A stretch of 64,000 nucleotides of DNA, from the NCBI RefSeq assembly GCF_016811995.1, contig NZ_CP069159.1, positions 4,216,001-4,280,000 on the forward strand. The letters are read 5' to 3'. The notes below the pieces were generated by a model that saw only the letters and a program-made list of their open reading frames with translations, was not told the DNA's origin and ran no database searches. A program made the translations under genes and the position numbers. Shown piece by piece: positions 7,706 to 17,211 of this stretch. Each line of letters begins with the position of its first letter. Position 1 is the stretch's first letter. Source of the stretch: Citrobacter sp. R56. GTDB taxonomy: Bacteria; Pseudomonadota; Gammaproteobacteria; Enterobacterales; Enterobacteriaceae.

Positions 7706-10050
7706 GTCTGCTCAGTCGCAAAAAGGGTTTGGATATCGTCACGCAACAGACGGGAGTCCTCATATATCCACGCCACGGTAGAAAGACTGTGCTGCAATTG
7801 CAGGCTCTGCGCCGTCACCGCAGATTCATTCTGTTGTCGCATCGCCAGGCTTTCCCGCAAGCTCTCCTGCAGCCCCGACAGACACTGTGAAAAATCAGCA
7901 AAGAACGTTGTCATACCTGCCGTGACAGAAGCATCAACCTGAGCCGCCAACACTTTACGGATTTGCTGGCTAAAGTGGCGGACATACTCCTCAAGACTGG
8001 AATGCAATGTCGTAAAATGAATGAGGTAACGCACTTTTGTTTCCACATAATCTCTCCCCCCCCAGTTAGGCTGGTTCAGCCAACGTGAGAAGGTTTCGCG
8101 TACGCTTGCGCAAGGCGGATTCTGCGCGTCTTGCAGGTTCTCCTGGCTCATCGCCTCCCTGAACAAAGGTTGGGTATTGAAATTAAGCAGCGCAGCATGA
8201 AATGCCGGGAAGCTGATCCGCGCCCGAAAACCGGTATGACTCAGCGCCTCTTTAACCCGCGCTTCAATCGGGCGCATCGCATCCGTAAACACCCGCGCCA
8301 GCGTCGATTCGAGTTGCTCAAAGCGTAACGCCAGTTCGCGGCTGACATTCTCCTGCGCCCTTAATAACACGACCTCACAGGACGCCCGGATTTTGCTTAA
8401 AACGACCTGCGCCTGACTTTCGTCGTATAACACCAGCGTTTCGCCGACGATTTCGGCTTCGGGTATCGGTGAAAGCGTGTCGCGTTTTGACATCGCCACG
8501 ATGTTTTCTTCACTGAATAAACGGCTGATGTCGCGTAAAATGACGGCATCCTGCTGGTTCAGCAATGCGTTAGCCGCATCCATCGCCAATGCGACTTCGT
8601 GGCGCACTTCATCGCCTACAGACGCCTCGCTCGCCCGTAACTGCTGTAAATCCGCTTCGACCAGGGCGATATTCACCTGCAGCTTTTCCTGCGCAACCGT
8701 CAGACCGTTAAAGCGAAAATCGAGATAATCGCGTGTGCTCTGAGCATAATTTAATAACTTATGCGACGCCGAGCGCAGGGCATACAACGAGGCATTGGCA
8801 TACGCCGCCTGCATCAGCGTTTGCATGGGAAGTGCAAACAGCGAATCCTCCCACAGCAAATCCGCCGCATGGCGAATGTGTTCAGTATCGTCAAGATCGG
8901 CCAGCCGCCAGCGCCGACCGAGCGCGGCTTGCGCAAAATCCTGAACCCAGCGTTGTTCCTGAGGATCAGGCAACCGACCGTGTACCGACAGTTCGTGACG
9001 CGCCCGATTCGCCAGATATCCCCACATTGAAGAAACCGGATAAATGTGCCCCGGCGTAATACAGCCCTTCATCAACGTGCCGGAAATCATCGCCCGGACT
9101 TGTTCTGCATCGTCACTGTTGCGGTCTTTTTGATCGAACTTGTTCACCAGCGCATACAGCGGGACGGATTTGCCCACCGCGGCGATCGCCTGGCGCACCT
9201 CTTCATCGGAGATAGACTTCAGTTGGGTGTAGTCCATCACCGCCAGCACCGCAGAAGCGCGAGTCAACAGGTCGTTGAGCATCGTTTGCAGGTGCGGTTG
9301 TCCGGCTTCGTTTGGCCCTGGCGTATCCAGCAAAGTCAGTTGTCCTGGCGCATTCTCCAGCCCCGCCAGATGCACAAACTCAACGTCAATTACCGGAATA
9401 TTTTCAATGGCAGCGTAGGCGGAAAACGGAAAATCAACCTCCAGCGCTTTCGACAAACGCACCAGATCGTTCAGGCTCTTCAGACAGTGGAAAATAGGCT
9501 GCGCGCCCAGGTAATGACGCTCGAACGCCTCGCCTTGTTCAATGCGCTGGATGAGGTCATCCATGTCTTTGTCGATTTCCAGCGCCAGTGTCAGATGCTG
9601 GCGATCACACGCTTGCAGTCGTTGTTGCAACGTGTGCATCAGGGTATCAATCGGGGCGACATGGGAAAAAAGTAGCACCGGTTCCTGCTGACCCGGGGTG
9701 TGACGGATCAACGTCGGCAGTGCAGTCATCGGGCGATTGCGGTTGGGCAACACTTCCGTTCCGACAATCGCGTTAATGGTCGTCGATTTTCCCGCTTTCA
9801 TGGTGCCAACGATAGCCAGAACCATTTCCAGCCGCGTAATTTTACGCAACTCATTGTTCAGCATAGCGTGTTGGGCAGCAATGCCACGGGCGCTAAAATG
9901 TGGGGGAAGAATACTCTCCCCACTTTTGTCGTTTCCCTCACTCTCCAGCATCGTCGGCGAAAATGCGGCTATTTGACTCAGATGCGAGAGCGCGAGTAAT
10001 AACAAACGCTCGGCTTCCTGACTTAATTCATAGATTGTCTGTGTGTGCAT
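7702..10050 (-). CDS. crfC: Dynamin-like GTPase CrfC (RdcA)
   Basis: This is a large cytoplasmic dynamin-family GTPase of 782 residues. The P-loop GTMKAGKST is at 82-90, the G3 motif DTPG at 242-245 and the G4 motif NKFD at 303-306. Long helical, coiled-coil-like stretches fill the C-terminal half. In E. coli the homologue was described as a sister replisome colocalisation factor that binds the DNA sliding clamp, and as RdcA, a GTPase input to the diguanylate cyclase DgcE. It is slightly longer than the K-12 protein (about 742). The N-terminal segment (about 20-60) differs from K-12 as I remember it, and no QLxLF-like clamp-binding motif is obvious. It is followed by yjcZ with a four-base overlap. 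Confidence 0.93.
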   Translation of the reverse strand: MHTQTIYELSQEAERLLLLALSHLSQIAAFSPTMLESEGNDKSGESILPPHFSARGIAAQHAMLNNELRKITRLEMVLAIVGTMKAGKSTTINAIVGTEVLPNRNRPMTALPTLIRHTPGQQEPVLLFSHVAPIDTLMHTLQQRLQACDRQHLTLALEIDKDMDDLIQRIEQGEAFERHYLGAQPIFHCLKSLNDLVRLSKALEVDFPFSAYAAIENIPVIDVEFVHLAGLENAPGQLTLLDTPGPNEAGQPHLQTMLNDLLTRASAVLAVMDYTQLKSISDEEVRQAIAAVGKSVPLYALVNKFDQKDRNSDDAEQVRAMISGTLMKGCITPGHIYPVSSMWGYLANRARHELSVHGRLPDPQEQRWVQDFAQAALGRRWRLADLDDTEHIRHAADLLWEDSLFALPMQTLMQAAYANASLYALRSASHKLLNYAQSTRDYLDFRFNGLTVAQEKLQVNIALVEADLQQLRASEASVGDEVRHEVALAMDAANALLNQQDAVILRDISRLFSEENIVAMSKRDTLSPIPEAEIVGETLVLYDESQAQVVLSKIRASCEVVLLRAQENVSRELALRFEQLESTLARVFTDAMRPIEARVKEALSHTGFRARISFPAFHAALLNFNTQPLFREAMSQENLQDAQNPPCASVRETFSRWLNQPNWGGRDYVETKVRYLIHFTTLHSSLEEYVRHFSQQIRKVLAAQVDASVTAGMTTFFADFSQCLSGLQESLRESLAMRQQNESAVTAQSLQLQHSLSTVAWIYEDSRLLRDDIQTLFATEQT

Positions 10051-10612
10051 GAAAAAATCTTTCCTTAACGCAAATTTATATTACTTTTATTTAGCCGTGA
10101 TTTTTATTATGAATTTTCGGCATATTTAATTACGTATAGAAAATATTAAAAAAATAAACCCCTGAGGGTTATAAGGAATGTATCAACACTTGCTGACCGC
10201 TTCTTGCTGACCGTTAACCATAAGAAAGATAAAGAAAGGCGTTCAGTACATGTCACTTAAATTATGATGAACATATAAATTTTCAGACTCAATAGCGTCA
10301 TTTTTACCTACCTGAATTAGGGGGTAAGATTGCGCTCACTAACAAAAACCGAGGATGTGTTAGTGCCGCTGGATCATTATTATAAGAAGGTTTGCCTCAC
10401 CTTATCTTAAATAGCAAAACGTAGCAATTTCCCTTAAAAAATCGTCATGACATTTTTTGGCCCTCACCGCGACCTTCAGTCGCGGGGTGGCATATTCTTA
10501 AGTTGGGAATAGTCCCGACAACGTTAAGGATTTTATGTATAATTGCGGCCTTTTTCGGCAATCTGCCATTTTTGGGCGCTTTTGCCCCTGCTGACCTTTT
10601 GAGGAAATCCAC
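10051..10612. other. crfC-yjdM intergenic region, 562 bp
   Basis: No credible gene is visible. It is AT-rich near crfC. A hairpin (CCGCGAC/GTCGCGG, 10467-10485) lies about 130 bp before yjdM without a T-tract in either direction. A sigma-70-like promoter for yjdM is visible: CCGACA (10515-10520), a 17-bp spacer, TATAAT (10538-10543). The central 300 bp hold nothing I can name. Confidence 0.6.
10515..10543 (+). promoter_or_regulatory. Sigma-70 promoter for yjdM
   Basis: CCGACA and a perfect TATAAT are separated by 17 bp and lie about 70 bp upstream of the yjdM ATG. The -10 is consensus and the -35 is weak. It has not been compared with mapped starts. Confidence 0.55.
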
Positions 10613-10948
10613 ATGTCATTACCCCATTGCCCACAATGCAACTCCGAATACACCTACGAAGATAACGGCATGTTCATCTGCCCGGAATGTGCTCACGAAT
10701 GGAACGATGCCGAACCGGCTCACGACAGCGATGAGCTGATCGTGAAAGATGCCAACGGCAATCTGCTGGCAGACGGCGACAGCGTCACCGTGGTTAAAGA
10801 TCTGAAAGTGAAAGGCAGTTCTTCAATGCTGAAGATCGGTACCAAAGTGAAGAACATCCGCCTGGTCGAAGGCGACCATAACATCGATTGCAAAATTGAC
10901 GGTTTTGGCCCCATGAAGCTGAAATCCGAGTTCGTGAAAAAGAACTGA
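10613..10948 (+). CDS. yjdM: Zinc-ribbon protein YjdM (PhnA family)
   Basis: This small cytoplasmic protein of 111 residues is the PhnA-domain family member known in E. coli as YjdM (formerly PhnA). Two Cys pairs, CPQCN (about 6-10) and CPECAHEW (about 24-31), form an N-terminal zinc ribbon. The C-terminal part is a small beta-rich domain ending [16 protein letters not shown]. Despite the old name it is not a phosphonoacetate hydrolase and its role is not established. It has its own promoter and is followed by a REP pair, so it is probably monocistronic although it adjoins the phn operon. Confidence 0.94.
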   Translation: MSLPHCPQCNSEYTYEDNGMFICPECAHEWNDAEPAHDSDELIVKDANGNLLADGDSVTVVKDLKVKGSSSMLKIGTKVKNIRLVEGDHNIDCKIDGFGPMKLKSEFVKKN

Positions 10949-10953
10949 TTTTT

Positions 10954-11024
10954 GTAAGCCGGATTAGGCGTTTACGCCGCCATCCGGCATTTATTGCCCG
11001 GTGGCGCTTCGCTTACCGGGCCTA
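10954..11024. repeat. REP pair (BIME) between yjdM and yjdN
   Basis: Two REP units face each other: one ending CGCCATCCGGCA and a second GCCCGGTGGCGC/GCTTACCGGGC. They fill the space between yjdM and the yjdN ribosome site, where they probably stabilise or end the yjdM message. Confidence 0.85.
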
Positions 11025-11068
11025 CGATAACTACACTTAACTGGCTTCTTTTACCTGAGGTAAACATT

Positions 11069-11515
11069 ATGCCGTTAAGTCCCTACATCTCTTTTGCCGG
11101 CAATTGTGCCGACGCCATCGCGTACTACCAACAGACACTGGGCGCGGAACTGCTCTACAAAATCAGCTTCGGTGAAATGCCCAAATCGGCGCAGGACAGC
11201 GAGGACGGTTGCCCGTCCGGAATGGAATTCCCCGATAACGCCATTGCCCACGCCAACGTGCGCATTGCGGGTAGCGATATCATGATGAGTGATGCCGTTG
11301 CACCAGGCAAAGCACACTACTCCGGCTTCACGCTGGTGCTTGATACGCAAAATGTCGAAGAAGGGAAGCGCTGGTTTGACAACCTTGCCGCCAAAGGTCA
11401 AATCGAAATGGACTGGCAAGAAACCTTCTGGGCACACGGATTCGGTAAAGTCACCGATCAATACGGCGTGCCGTGGATGATTAACGTTGTGAAACAGCAG
11501 CAACCGACCGAGTAA
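11069..11515 (+). CDS. yjdN: YjdN (PhnB), glyoxalase-fold protein
   Basis: This is a 148-residue vicinal-oxygen-chelate (glyoxalase/DMT-like) protein. It opens MPLSPYISFAGNCADAIAYY, ends PWMINVVKQQ, and has the usual paired beta-alpha-beta-beta-beta pattern. E. coli YjdN has no proven activity, and the phn link is by map position. The start at 11069 is chosen because TGAGG precedes it by six to nine bases and the N-terminus aligns with the family; an upstream in-frame start would read through part of the REP element. A hairpin follows the stop. Confidence 0.93.
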   Translation: MPLSPYISFAGNCADAIAYYQQTLGAELLYKISFGEMPKSAQDSEDGCPSGMEFPDNAIAHANVRIAGSDIMMSDAVAPGKAHYSGFTLVLDTQNVEEGKRWFDNLAAKGQIEMDWQETFWAHGFGKVTDQYGVPWMINVVKQQQPTE

Positions 11516-11518
11516 CCT

Positions 11519-11541
11519 GACGGGAGGCTCGCCCTCCCGTT
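11519..11541 (+). terminator. Putative terminator after yjdN
   Basis: ACGGGAGG, a short CTC/G loop and CCTCCCGT form a stable hairpin just after the yjdN stop. Only a short T-rich tail (TTCTGT) follows. It would separate yjdN from the Pho-controlled phnC promoter. Confidence 0.5.
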
Positions 11542-11586
11542 CTGTCATCAATCTCTCCTCAACTCTTCATCATCAAGTCACCAACG

Positions 11587-11604
11587 CTTAACAAAATCGT
11601 CACA
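11587..11604 (+). promoter_or_regulatory. Pho box of the phn operon
   Basis: CTTAACAAAATCGTCACA has two 7-bp repeats spaced 11 bp start to start, matching the PhoB box pattern CTGTCAT-N4-CTGTCAC with several departures in the first repeat. It lies 44 bp before phnC, the position known for the E. coli phn promoter. This predicts induction by phosphate starvation through PhoBR. Confidence 0.75.
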
Positions 11605-11647
11605 TTAATCCGCCACGATGGGGCCACTTTTTTAGTGAGGCCGCACC

Positions 11648-12436
11648 ATGCAAACGATGATTCGTGTCGAGAAACTCTCCAAAACGTTCAATCAGCAGCA
11701 GGCGCTACACGCCGTTGATATGGACATCGCTTCCGGTGAGATGGTGGCTCTGCTTGGCCCGTCCGGTTCCGGCAAATCCACCCTTTTACGTCACTTAAGC
11801 GGGTTGATTACCGGCGATAAATCGCCAGGCAGTCATGTGGAGCTAATGGGGCGTACCGTCCAGCGCGAAGGCCGTCTGGCACGCGACATCCGCAAAAGCC
11901 GCGCCCACACGGGCTACATCTTCCAGCAGTTCAATCTGGTGAACCGTCTGACCGTGCTCGAGAACGTGCTAATAGGCGCACTCGGCAGCACGCCGTTCTG
12001 GCGTACCTGTTTTAACTGGTTCAGCCTGGAGCAGAAACAGCGCGCATTGCAGGCGCTGACCCGCGTCGGGATGGCGCAGTTTGCGTATCAGCGCGTTTCA
12101 ACACTCTCTGGCGGCCAGCAGCAGCGCGTGGCTATCGCCCGCGCTCTGATGCAGCAGGCGAAGGTCATTCTGGCCGATGAGCCGATCGCCTCGCTGGACC
12201 CGGAATCGGCGCGCATCGTGATGGACACCCTGCGCGATATCAATCAGACCGACGGCATCACCGTGGTCGTCACGCTGCATCAGGTGGATTACGCCCTGCG
12301 CTACTGCGAACGCATTGTCGCACTGCGCCAGGGACACGTGTTCTTTGATGGCAGTAGCCAGCACTTTGATAACGATAGATTTGACCATCTCTACCGCAGC
12401 ATGAACCGCGTCGAACAGAGCGCGCAGGCTGCTTAA
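11648..12436 (+). CDS. phnC: Phosphonate ABC transporter ATPase PhnC
   Basis: This cytoplasmic ATPase powers phosphonate uptake with PhnD and PhnE. The 262 residues have Walker [10 protein letters not shown] (37-45), Q-loop around FQQF, signature LSGGQQQR (153-160), Walker B VILADEP (173-179) and the switch His in VTLHQ. It is the first gene of the fourteen-gene operon, 44 bp after the Pho box and 24 bp before phnD. Confidence 0.97.
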   Translation: MQTMIRVEKLSKTFNQQQALHAVDMDIASGEMVALLGPSGSGKSTLLRHLSGLITGDKSPGSHVELMGRTVQREGRLARDIRKSRAHTGYIFQQFNLVNRLTVLENVLIGALGSTPFWRTCFNWFSLEQKQRALQALTRVGMAQFAYQRVSTLSGGQQQRVAIARALMQQAKVILADEPIASLDPESARIVMDTLRDINQTDGITVVVTLHQVDYALRYCERIVALRQGHVFFDGSSQHFDNDRFDHLYRSMNRVEQSAQAA

Positions 12437-12460
12437 TTTAGTCCGAACCGAGGATAAAAA

Positions 12461-13477
12461 ATGAATTATAAAGCCGTTGCCGCGCTGGCCTTCACCAGCA
12501 TGTTCAGCATCAGCACCTTGTTAAGCCCGGCTCATGCCGAAGAACAAGAAAAAGCACTGAACTTTGGCATTATTTCGACCGAATCACAGCAAAACCTGAA
12601 GCCGCAGTGGGAACCGTTCCTGAAGAACATGGAAAAGTCGCTGGGCATAAAAGTGAACGCTTTCTTCGCCCCGGACTACGCCGGGATCATCCAGGGGATG
12701 CGCTTTAACAAAGTCGATATCGCCTGGTACGGCAACCTTTCGGCGATGGAAGCGGTGGATCGCGCCAATGGTCAGGTCTTTGCCCAGACGGTCGCGGCCG
12801 ATGGATCACCCGGCTACTGGAGCGTGTTGATCGTCAACAAAGACAGCCCGATCAACAACCTGAACGATCTGATCGCCAAACGTAAGGATCTGACCTTCGG
12901 TAACGGCGATCCCAATTCCACGTCAGGCTTCCTCGTCCCCGGTTACTACGTCTTCGCCAAAAACAACATCGCCGCCAGCGACTTCAAACGCACCGTCAAC
13001 GCCGGACACGAAACCAACGCGCTGGCCGTCGCCAACAAGCAGGTGGATGTCGCCACCAACAACACCGAAAACCTCGACAAGCTGAAAACCTCCGCGCCGG
13101 AAAAGCTGAAAGCGCTGAAGGTTATCTGGAAGTCGCCGCTGATCCCCGGCGATCCGATCGTCTGGCGTAAGAATCTCTCCGAAACCACCAAGGACAAGGT
13201 GTACGACTTCTTCATGAATTACGGCAAAACGCCGGAAGAGAAAACCACCCTGGAACGTCTGGGCTGGGCACCGTTCCGTGCCTCCAGCGATCTGCAACTG
13301 GTGCCGATTCGCCAGCTGGCGCTGTTTAAAGAGATGCAGGGCGTGAAGGACAACAACGGGCTGAACGAGGAAGAGAAAACCAGCAAAACCTCGGCGCTGA
13401 AGGCGCAGCTGGATGACCTCGACCGTCTGACCGCCGCGCTGGGTGCGATGACCAGCGTGAATAAAGTGGTGCAGTAA
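12461..13477 (+). CDS. phnD: Periplasmic phosphonate-binding protein PhnD
   Basis: PhnD binds alkylphosphonates (2-aminoethylphosphonate best in E. coli) and delivers them to PhnE/PhnC. It has 338 residues. A signal peptide of about 26 residues ends in LSPAHA before EEQEKALNFG. The mature part is a two-lobed type II binding protein with GNGDPNSTSGFLVPGYY lining the ligand site. A ribosome site (GAGGA) lies upstream. A REP pair separates it from phnE. Confidence 0.97.
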   Translation: MNYKAVAALAFTSMFSISTLLSPAHAEEQEKALNFGIISTESQQNLKPQWEPFLKNMEKSLGIKVNAFFAPDYAGIIQGMRFNKVDIAWYGNLSAMEAVDRANGQVFAQTVAADGSPGYWSVLIVNKDSPINNLNDLIAKRKDLTFGNGDPNSTSGFLVPGYYVFAKNNIAASDFKRTVNAGHETNALAVANKQVDVATNNTENLDKLKTSAPEKLKALKVIWKSPLIPGDPIVWRKNLSETTKDKVYDFFMNYGKTPEEKTTLERLGWAPFRASSDLQLVPIRQLALFKEMQGVKDNNGLNEEEKTSKTSALKAQLDDLDRLTAALGAMTSVNKVVQ

Positions 13478-13482
13478 CGGAT

Positions 13483-13550
13483 TGCCCGGTGGCGCGATGC
13501 TTACCGGGCCTACACACGTAGGCCGGATAAGGCGGAGCCGCCATCCGGCA
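13483..13550. repeat. REP pair inside the phn operon (phnD-phnE)
   Basis: GCCCGGTGGCGC/GCTTACCGGGC is followed by GTAGGCCGGATAAGGCG and CCGCCATCCGGCA in opposite orientation. It occupies most of the 95-bp phnD-phnE gap. REP elements at this place are expected to protect the upstream phnCD message and so raise binding protein over permease. Confidence 0.85.
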
Positions 13551-13572
13551 AAACAGAACAACGGAGCCAAAT

Positions 13573-14352
13573 ATGCAAACCATCACCGTCGCCCCGCCGA
13601 AACGTAGCTGGTTCTCGCTGCTGAGCTGGGCCATCCTGCTCGCCGTGCTGGTTGTCTCGTGGAAGGGCGCTGAAATGGCCCCGCTCACGTTGATCGAAGA
13701 TTCCGGCAATATGGCGACCTTCGCCGCCGACTTCTTCCCGCCGGACTTCAGCCAGTGGCAGGACTATCTCGGCGAAATGGCCGTCACCCTGCAAATCGCC
13801 GTCTGGGGAACCGCCCTCGCCGTCGTTCTCTCAATTCCTTTCGGCCTGATGTGCGCCGACAACCTCGTGCCCTGGTGGATTTACCAGCCGATGCGCCGCC
13901 TGATGGACGCCTGTCGCGCCATCAACGAAATGGTCTTCGCCATGCTGTTCGTGGTCGCCGTCGGTCTTGGTCCTTTTGCGGGCGTCATGGCGCTGTTTAT
14001 CCACACCACCGGGGTGCTCTCCAAGCTGCTTTCCGAAGCGGTAGAAGCCATTGAGCCTGGCCCGGTTGAAGGCATTCGCGCCACCGGTGCCAACAAGATT
14101 GAAGAGATCCTCTACGGCGTTCTGCCCCAGGTGATGCCGCTCCTCATCTCCTATTCGCTGTACCGCTTTGAGTCCAACGTCCGCTCGGCAACCGTGGTCG
14201 GAATGGTCGGCGCAGGTGGTATCGGCGTCACGCTGTGGGAGGCGATTCGCGGCTTTCAGTTTCAGCAAACCTGCGCCCTGATGGTGTTGATCATCGTCAC
14301 CGTCAGCCTGCTGGATTTCCTCTCCCAGCGTTTGCGTAAGCACTTCATCTGA
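13573..14352 (+). CDS. phnE: Phosphonate ABC transporter permease PhnE (intact)
   Basis: This inner-membrane permease has 259 residues and about six hydrophobic segments. The EAA loop is clear ([20 protein letters not shown]), the coupling element that contacts PhnC. E. coli K-12 carries a frameshifted, cryptic phnE; here the frame is continuous, so phosphonate use is predicted to be functional. It is followed after 20 bp by phnF. Confidence 0.97.
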   Translation: MQTITVAPPKRSWFSLLSWAILLAVLVVSWKGAEMAPLTLIEDSGNMATFAADFFPPDFSQWQDYLGEMAVTLQIAVWGTALAVVLSIPFGLMCADNLVPWWIYQPMRRLMDACRAINEMVFAMLFVVAVGLGPFAGVMALFIHTTGVLSKLLSEAVEAIEPGPVEGIRATGANKIEEILYGVLPQVMPLLISYSLYRFESNVRSATVVGMVGAGGIGVTLWEAIRGFQFQQTCALMVLIIVTVSLLDFLSQRLRKHFI

Positions 14353-14372
14353 TCAGCGAGGCATTGATTGCT

Positions 14373-15098
14373 ATGCACTTGTCTACACATCCGACCAGCT
14401 ATCCAACGCGTTATCAGGAAATTGCCGCCAGACTTGAGCAGGAGCTTCGTCAACATTACCGCTGCGGCGACTACCTTCCGGCGGAGCATCAGCTTGCCGC
14501 CCGCTTTGAGGTGAACCGCCACACCCTGCGCCGCGCCATCGACCAGCTGGTGGAGAAAGGCTGGGTACAGCGTCGTCAGGGCGTCGGCGTGCTGGTGCTG
14601 ATGCGCCCGTTCGATTACCCACTCAACGCCCAGGCACGCTTCAGCCAGAATCTGCTGGATCAGGGCAGCCATCCCACCAGCGAAAAGCTGTTGGCGGTGC
14701 TGCGACCAGCCTCCAGCCCGATTGCCGACGCACTGAGCGTCAACGAGGGCGACAACGTCATCCACCTGCGCACCCTGCGTCGGGTGAACGGCATCGCCCT
14801 GTGTCTGATTGACCATTACTTTTCCGACCTCACGCTCTGGCCGCTATTGCAGGATTTTAGCAGCGGTTCGCTGCACGACTATCTGCGCGAGCACGCGGGT
14901 CTGGCGCTGCAACGCACGCAAACGCGCATCAGCGCCCGCCGCGCGCAGGCCAAAGAGAGCCGGTGGCTTGAAATCCCCAATATGGCGCCGCTGCTGTGCG
15001 TGCGCACCCTGAACCACCGTGAAGGCGAAGCACAGGCAACGGAATACTCCGTCAGCCTGACCCGCGCCGACATGATCGAATTCATCATGGAGCACTGA
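14373..15098 (+). CDS. phnF: GntR/HutC-family regulator PhnF
   Basis: This predicted repressor encoded within the phn operon has 241 residues. The N-terminal winged helix (about 10-75) contains LAARFEVNRHTLRRAIDQL as the recognition region, and the C-terminal UTRA ligand domain (about 95-240) ends SVSLTRADMIEF. The ATG at 14373 is preferred to a TTG at 14364 because it gives the MHLSTHPTSYPTRYQEIA start of the family. In E. coli PhnF is not needed for phosphonate breakdown. It ends one base before phnG starts. Confidence 0.95.
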   Translation: MHLSTHPTSYPTRYQEIAARLEQELRQHYRCGDYLPAEHQLAARFEVNRHTLRRAIDQLVEKGWVQRRQGVGVLVLMRPFDYPLNAQARFSQNLLDQGSHPTSEKLLAVLRPASSPIADALSVNEGDNVIHLRTLRRVNGIALCLIDHYFSDLTLWPLLQDFSSGSLHDYLREHAGLALQRTQTRISARRAQAKESRWLEIPNMAPLLCVRTLNHREGEAQATEYSVSLTRADMIEFIMEH

Positions 15099-15551
15099 AT
15101 GCACTTTGATACTCCTACCCGCCAGCGCTGGATGCGTGCGCTGGCTTACAGCCACGCCGAGGCACTGAACGCGCGCATCAAGGCGCTGGGGCTGACACCG
15201 GAATATGAACTGATTCGCGCCCCGGAAACCGGACTGATGCAGATTCAGGCGCGGATGGGCGGCACCGGCAACCGCTTCTTCGCTGGGGATACCACCCTTA
15301 CCCGCGCGGTGGTGCGTCTTGCCAGCGGCACGCTGGGCTACAGCTATCTGCTGGGACGCAACAAACGCCACGCCGAGCAGTGCGCCGTCATCGACGCGCT
15401 GCTCCAGGAACAGACGCATTTCCAGAACCTAATGGAAACCTTAATTGCCCCACTGGAAGCGGAACGCGACGCACAGAGAAACGCTCGCCGTGCCGACGTC
15501 AACGCCAGCCGGGTCGACTTCTTCACGCTGGTACGCGGAGATAACGCATGA
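15099..15551 (+). CDS. phnG: C-P lyase core subunit PhnG
   Basis: PhnG is a subunit of the PhnGHIJ core complex that, with PhnM, converts alkylphosphonates to 5-phosphoribosyl phosphonates and then cleaves the C-P bond. It has 150 residues; conserved segments include [12 protein letters not shown] near the start and [11 protein letters not shown] in the centre. It starts directly after the phnF stop and overlaps phnH by four bases. Confidence 0.96.
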   Translation: MHFDTPTRQRWMRALAYSHAEALNARIKALGLTPEYELIRAPETGLMQIQARMGGTGNRFFAGDTTLTRAVVRLASGTLGYSYLLGRNKRHAEQCAVIDALLQEQTHFQNLMETLIAPLEAERDAQRNARRADVNASRVDFFTLVRGDNA

Positions 15552-16144
15552 CACGATCGACAGCACTACTGACCGCCTTTCACTCACCGGTTCAGGACGC
15601 CCAGCAGAGCTTTCGCCGCCTGCTGAAAGCAATGAGTGAACCCGGCGTCATTGTTGCCTTACATCAACTGAAACACGGCTGGCAGCCGCTGAATCTCGCC
15701 ACCACCAGCGTGCTGCTAACACTGGTTGACGGCGATACGCCGGTCTGGCTTTCGCCCGCCGTGAACAACGACATCGCCAGTCAGAATCTGCGCTTTCACA
15801 CCAGCGCAACCCTGGTGGAACAACCGCAACAGGCGACCTTTGCCGTAGCCGACGAGCGCATCAGCAGCGAGCAGCTTAACGCCCTCTCCGCCGGTTCTGC
15901 CGTGGCGCCGGAAACCAGCGCCACCCTCATCGTACAGGTCGCCAGCTTGAGCGGCGGACGCATGCTGCGCCTCACCGGCGCGGGCATCGCGGAAGAGCGC
16001 ATGATCGCGCCACAGCTGCCGGACTGCCTGATCCACGAGCTTACTGAGCGCCCGCATCCTTTCCCGCTGGGGGTCGATCTGCTCCTCACCTGCGGAGACC
16101 GGCTGTTGGCTATTCCACGAACCACCCATGTGGAGGTGTGCTGA
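15548..16144 (+). CDS. phnH: C-P lyase core subunit PhnH
   Basis: PhnH has 198 residues and is a core-complex subunit with a PLP-transferase-like fold but no known catalytic site. The protein opens with [20 protein letters not shown] and has the glycine-rich C-terminal [11 protein letters not shown]. It overlaps phnG by four bases and its TGA shares a base with the phnI ATG, indicating tight translational coupling for complex assembly. Confidence 0.96.
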   Translation: MTRSTALLTAFHSPVQDAQQSFRRLLKAMSEPGVIVALHQLKHGWQPLNLATTSVLLTLVDGDTPVWLSPAVNNDIASQNLRFHTSATLVEQPQQATFAVADERISSEQLNALSAGSAVAPETSATLIVQVASLSGGRMLRLTGAGIAEERMIAPQLPDCLIHELTERPHPFPLGVDLLLTCGDRLLAIPRTTHVEVC

Positions 16145-17211
16145 TGTACGTCGCCGTTAAAGGGGGCGAAAAGGCGATAGCCAACGCCCACGCGCTGCAG
16201 GAGAACCGACGCCGGGGCGACAGCACGATTGCCGAACTGAGCGTGGCGCAAATCGAACAGCAGATGAATCTCGCCGTCGACAGGGTGATGACCGAAGGCG
16301 GTATCGCTGACCGCGAACTGGCGGCGCTGGCGCTGAAACAGGCCAGCGGCGATAACGTCGAAGCGATCTTCCTGCTGCGTGCTTACCGCACCACCCTGGC
16401 GAAGCTGGCGGTTAGCGAACCGCTGGATACCGCCGGAATGCGCCTGGAACGCCGTATCTCCGCCGTTTACAAGGACATTCCCGGCGGGCAGTTGCTGGGG
16501 CCAACCTACGACTACACCCATCGCCTGCTTGATTTTACGCTGCTGGCCAATGGCGAGACGCCGCCGCTGCGTCCCGCAGAAAGTACGCAGGAACTGGCCC
16601 CGCACGTCTTTTCACTGCTGGCCAGGCAGGGACTGGCGAAGCGCGAAGAAGATAATGGCGCTCAACCAGACGATATCACCCGCACGCCGCCGGTTTACCC
16701 CTGCTCACGTTCCTCGCGCCTGCAACAGCTGATGCGCGGCGACGAAGGCTACCTGCTGGCGCTGGCCTACTCCACCCAGCGCGGTTACGGGCGCAACCAC
16801 CCGTTTGCCGCCGAGATCCGCAGCGGTTTTGTCGGGATTGACATCGTGCCAGAAGAGCTGGGATTTGCGGTGAACGTCGGCGAACTGCTAATGACCGAGT
16901 GCGAAATGGTTAACGGCTTTGTCGCGCCGGAAAATGAAGCCCCGCATTTTACCCGTGGTTACGGACTGGTGTTCGGCATGAGCGAACGCAAAGCGATGGC
17001 AATGGCGCTGGTGGACCGCGCCCTACAGGCACCCGACTACGATGAAACGGTCACCGGACCGGCGCAGGACGAGGAGTTCGTGCTGGCGCATGCGGATAAC
17101 GTCGAGGCGGCGGGGTTTGTTTCGCACCTCAAACTGCCCCATTACGTCGATTTTCAGGCCGAGCTGGAACTGCTCAAACGCCTGCAACAGGAGGCCGCCC
17201 GTGACCACTAA
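16144..17211 (+). CDS. phnI: C-P lyase nucleosidase subunit PhnI
   Basis: PhnI, in complex with PhnG, PhnH and PhnL, replaces the adenine of ATP with phosphonate to form ribose 5-triphosphate 1-phosphonate. It has 355 residues beginning [12 protein letters not shown]. Conserved blocks include GGQLLGPTYDYTHRLLDF, YPCSRSSRLQQLMRGDEGYL and AYSTQRGYGRNHPFA. The ATG at 16144 overlaps the phnH stop by one base; an upstream in-frame codon at 16138 would add only two residues. Its end overlaps phnJ by 11 bases. Confidence 0.96.
   Translation: MYVAVKGGEKAIANAHALQENRRRGDSTIAELSVAQIEQQMNLAVDRVMTEGGIADRELAALALKQASGDNVEAIFLLRAYRTTLAKLAVSEPLDTAGMRLERRISAVYKDIPGGQLLGPTYDYTHRLLDFTLLANGETPPLRPAESTQELAPHVFSLLARQGLAKREEDNGAQPDDITRTPPVYPCSRSSRLQQLMRGDEGYLLALAYSTQRGYGRNHPFAAEIRSGFVGIDIVPEELGFAVNVGELLMTECEMVNGFVAPENEAPHFTRGYGLVFGMSERKAMAMALVDRALQAPDYDETVTGPAQDEEFVLAHADNVEAAGFVSHLKLPHYVDFQAELELLKRLQQEAARDH

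Noticed and set aside
10467-10485. Hairpin before yjdM as a terminator
   Set aside because: No T-tract on either strand; the six T residues lie on the wrong side for both directions.
10503-10739. 78-codon frame over the yjdM promoter
   Set aside because: It contains the -10 element and overlaps yjdM in another frame; no ribosome site.
17042-17200. 53-codon extension of phnJ
   Set aside because: This part is phnI in another frame. The GTG at 17201 has an AGGAGG site and gives the family N-terminus.
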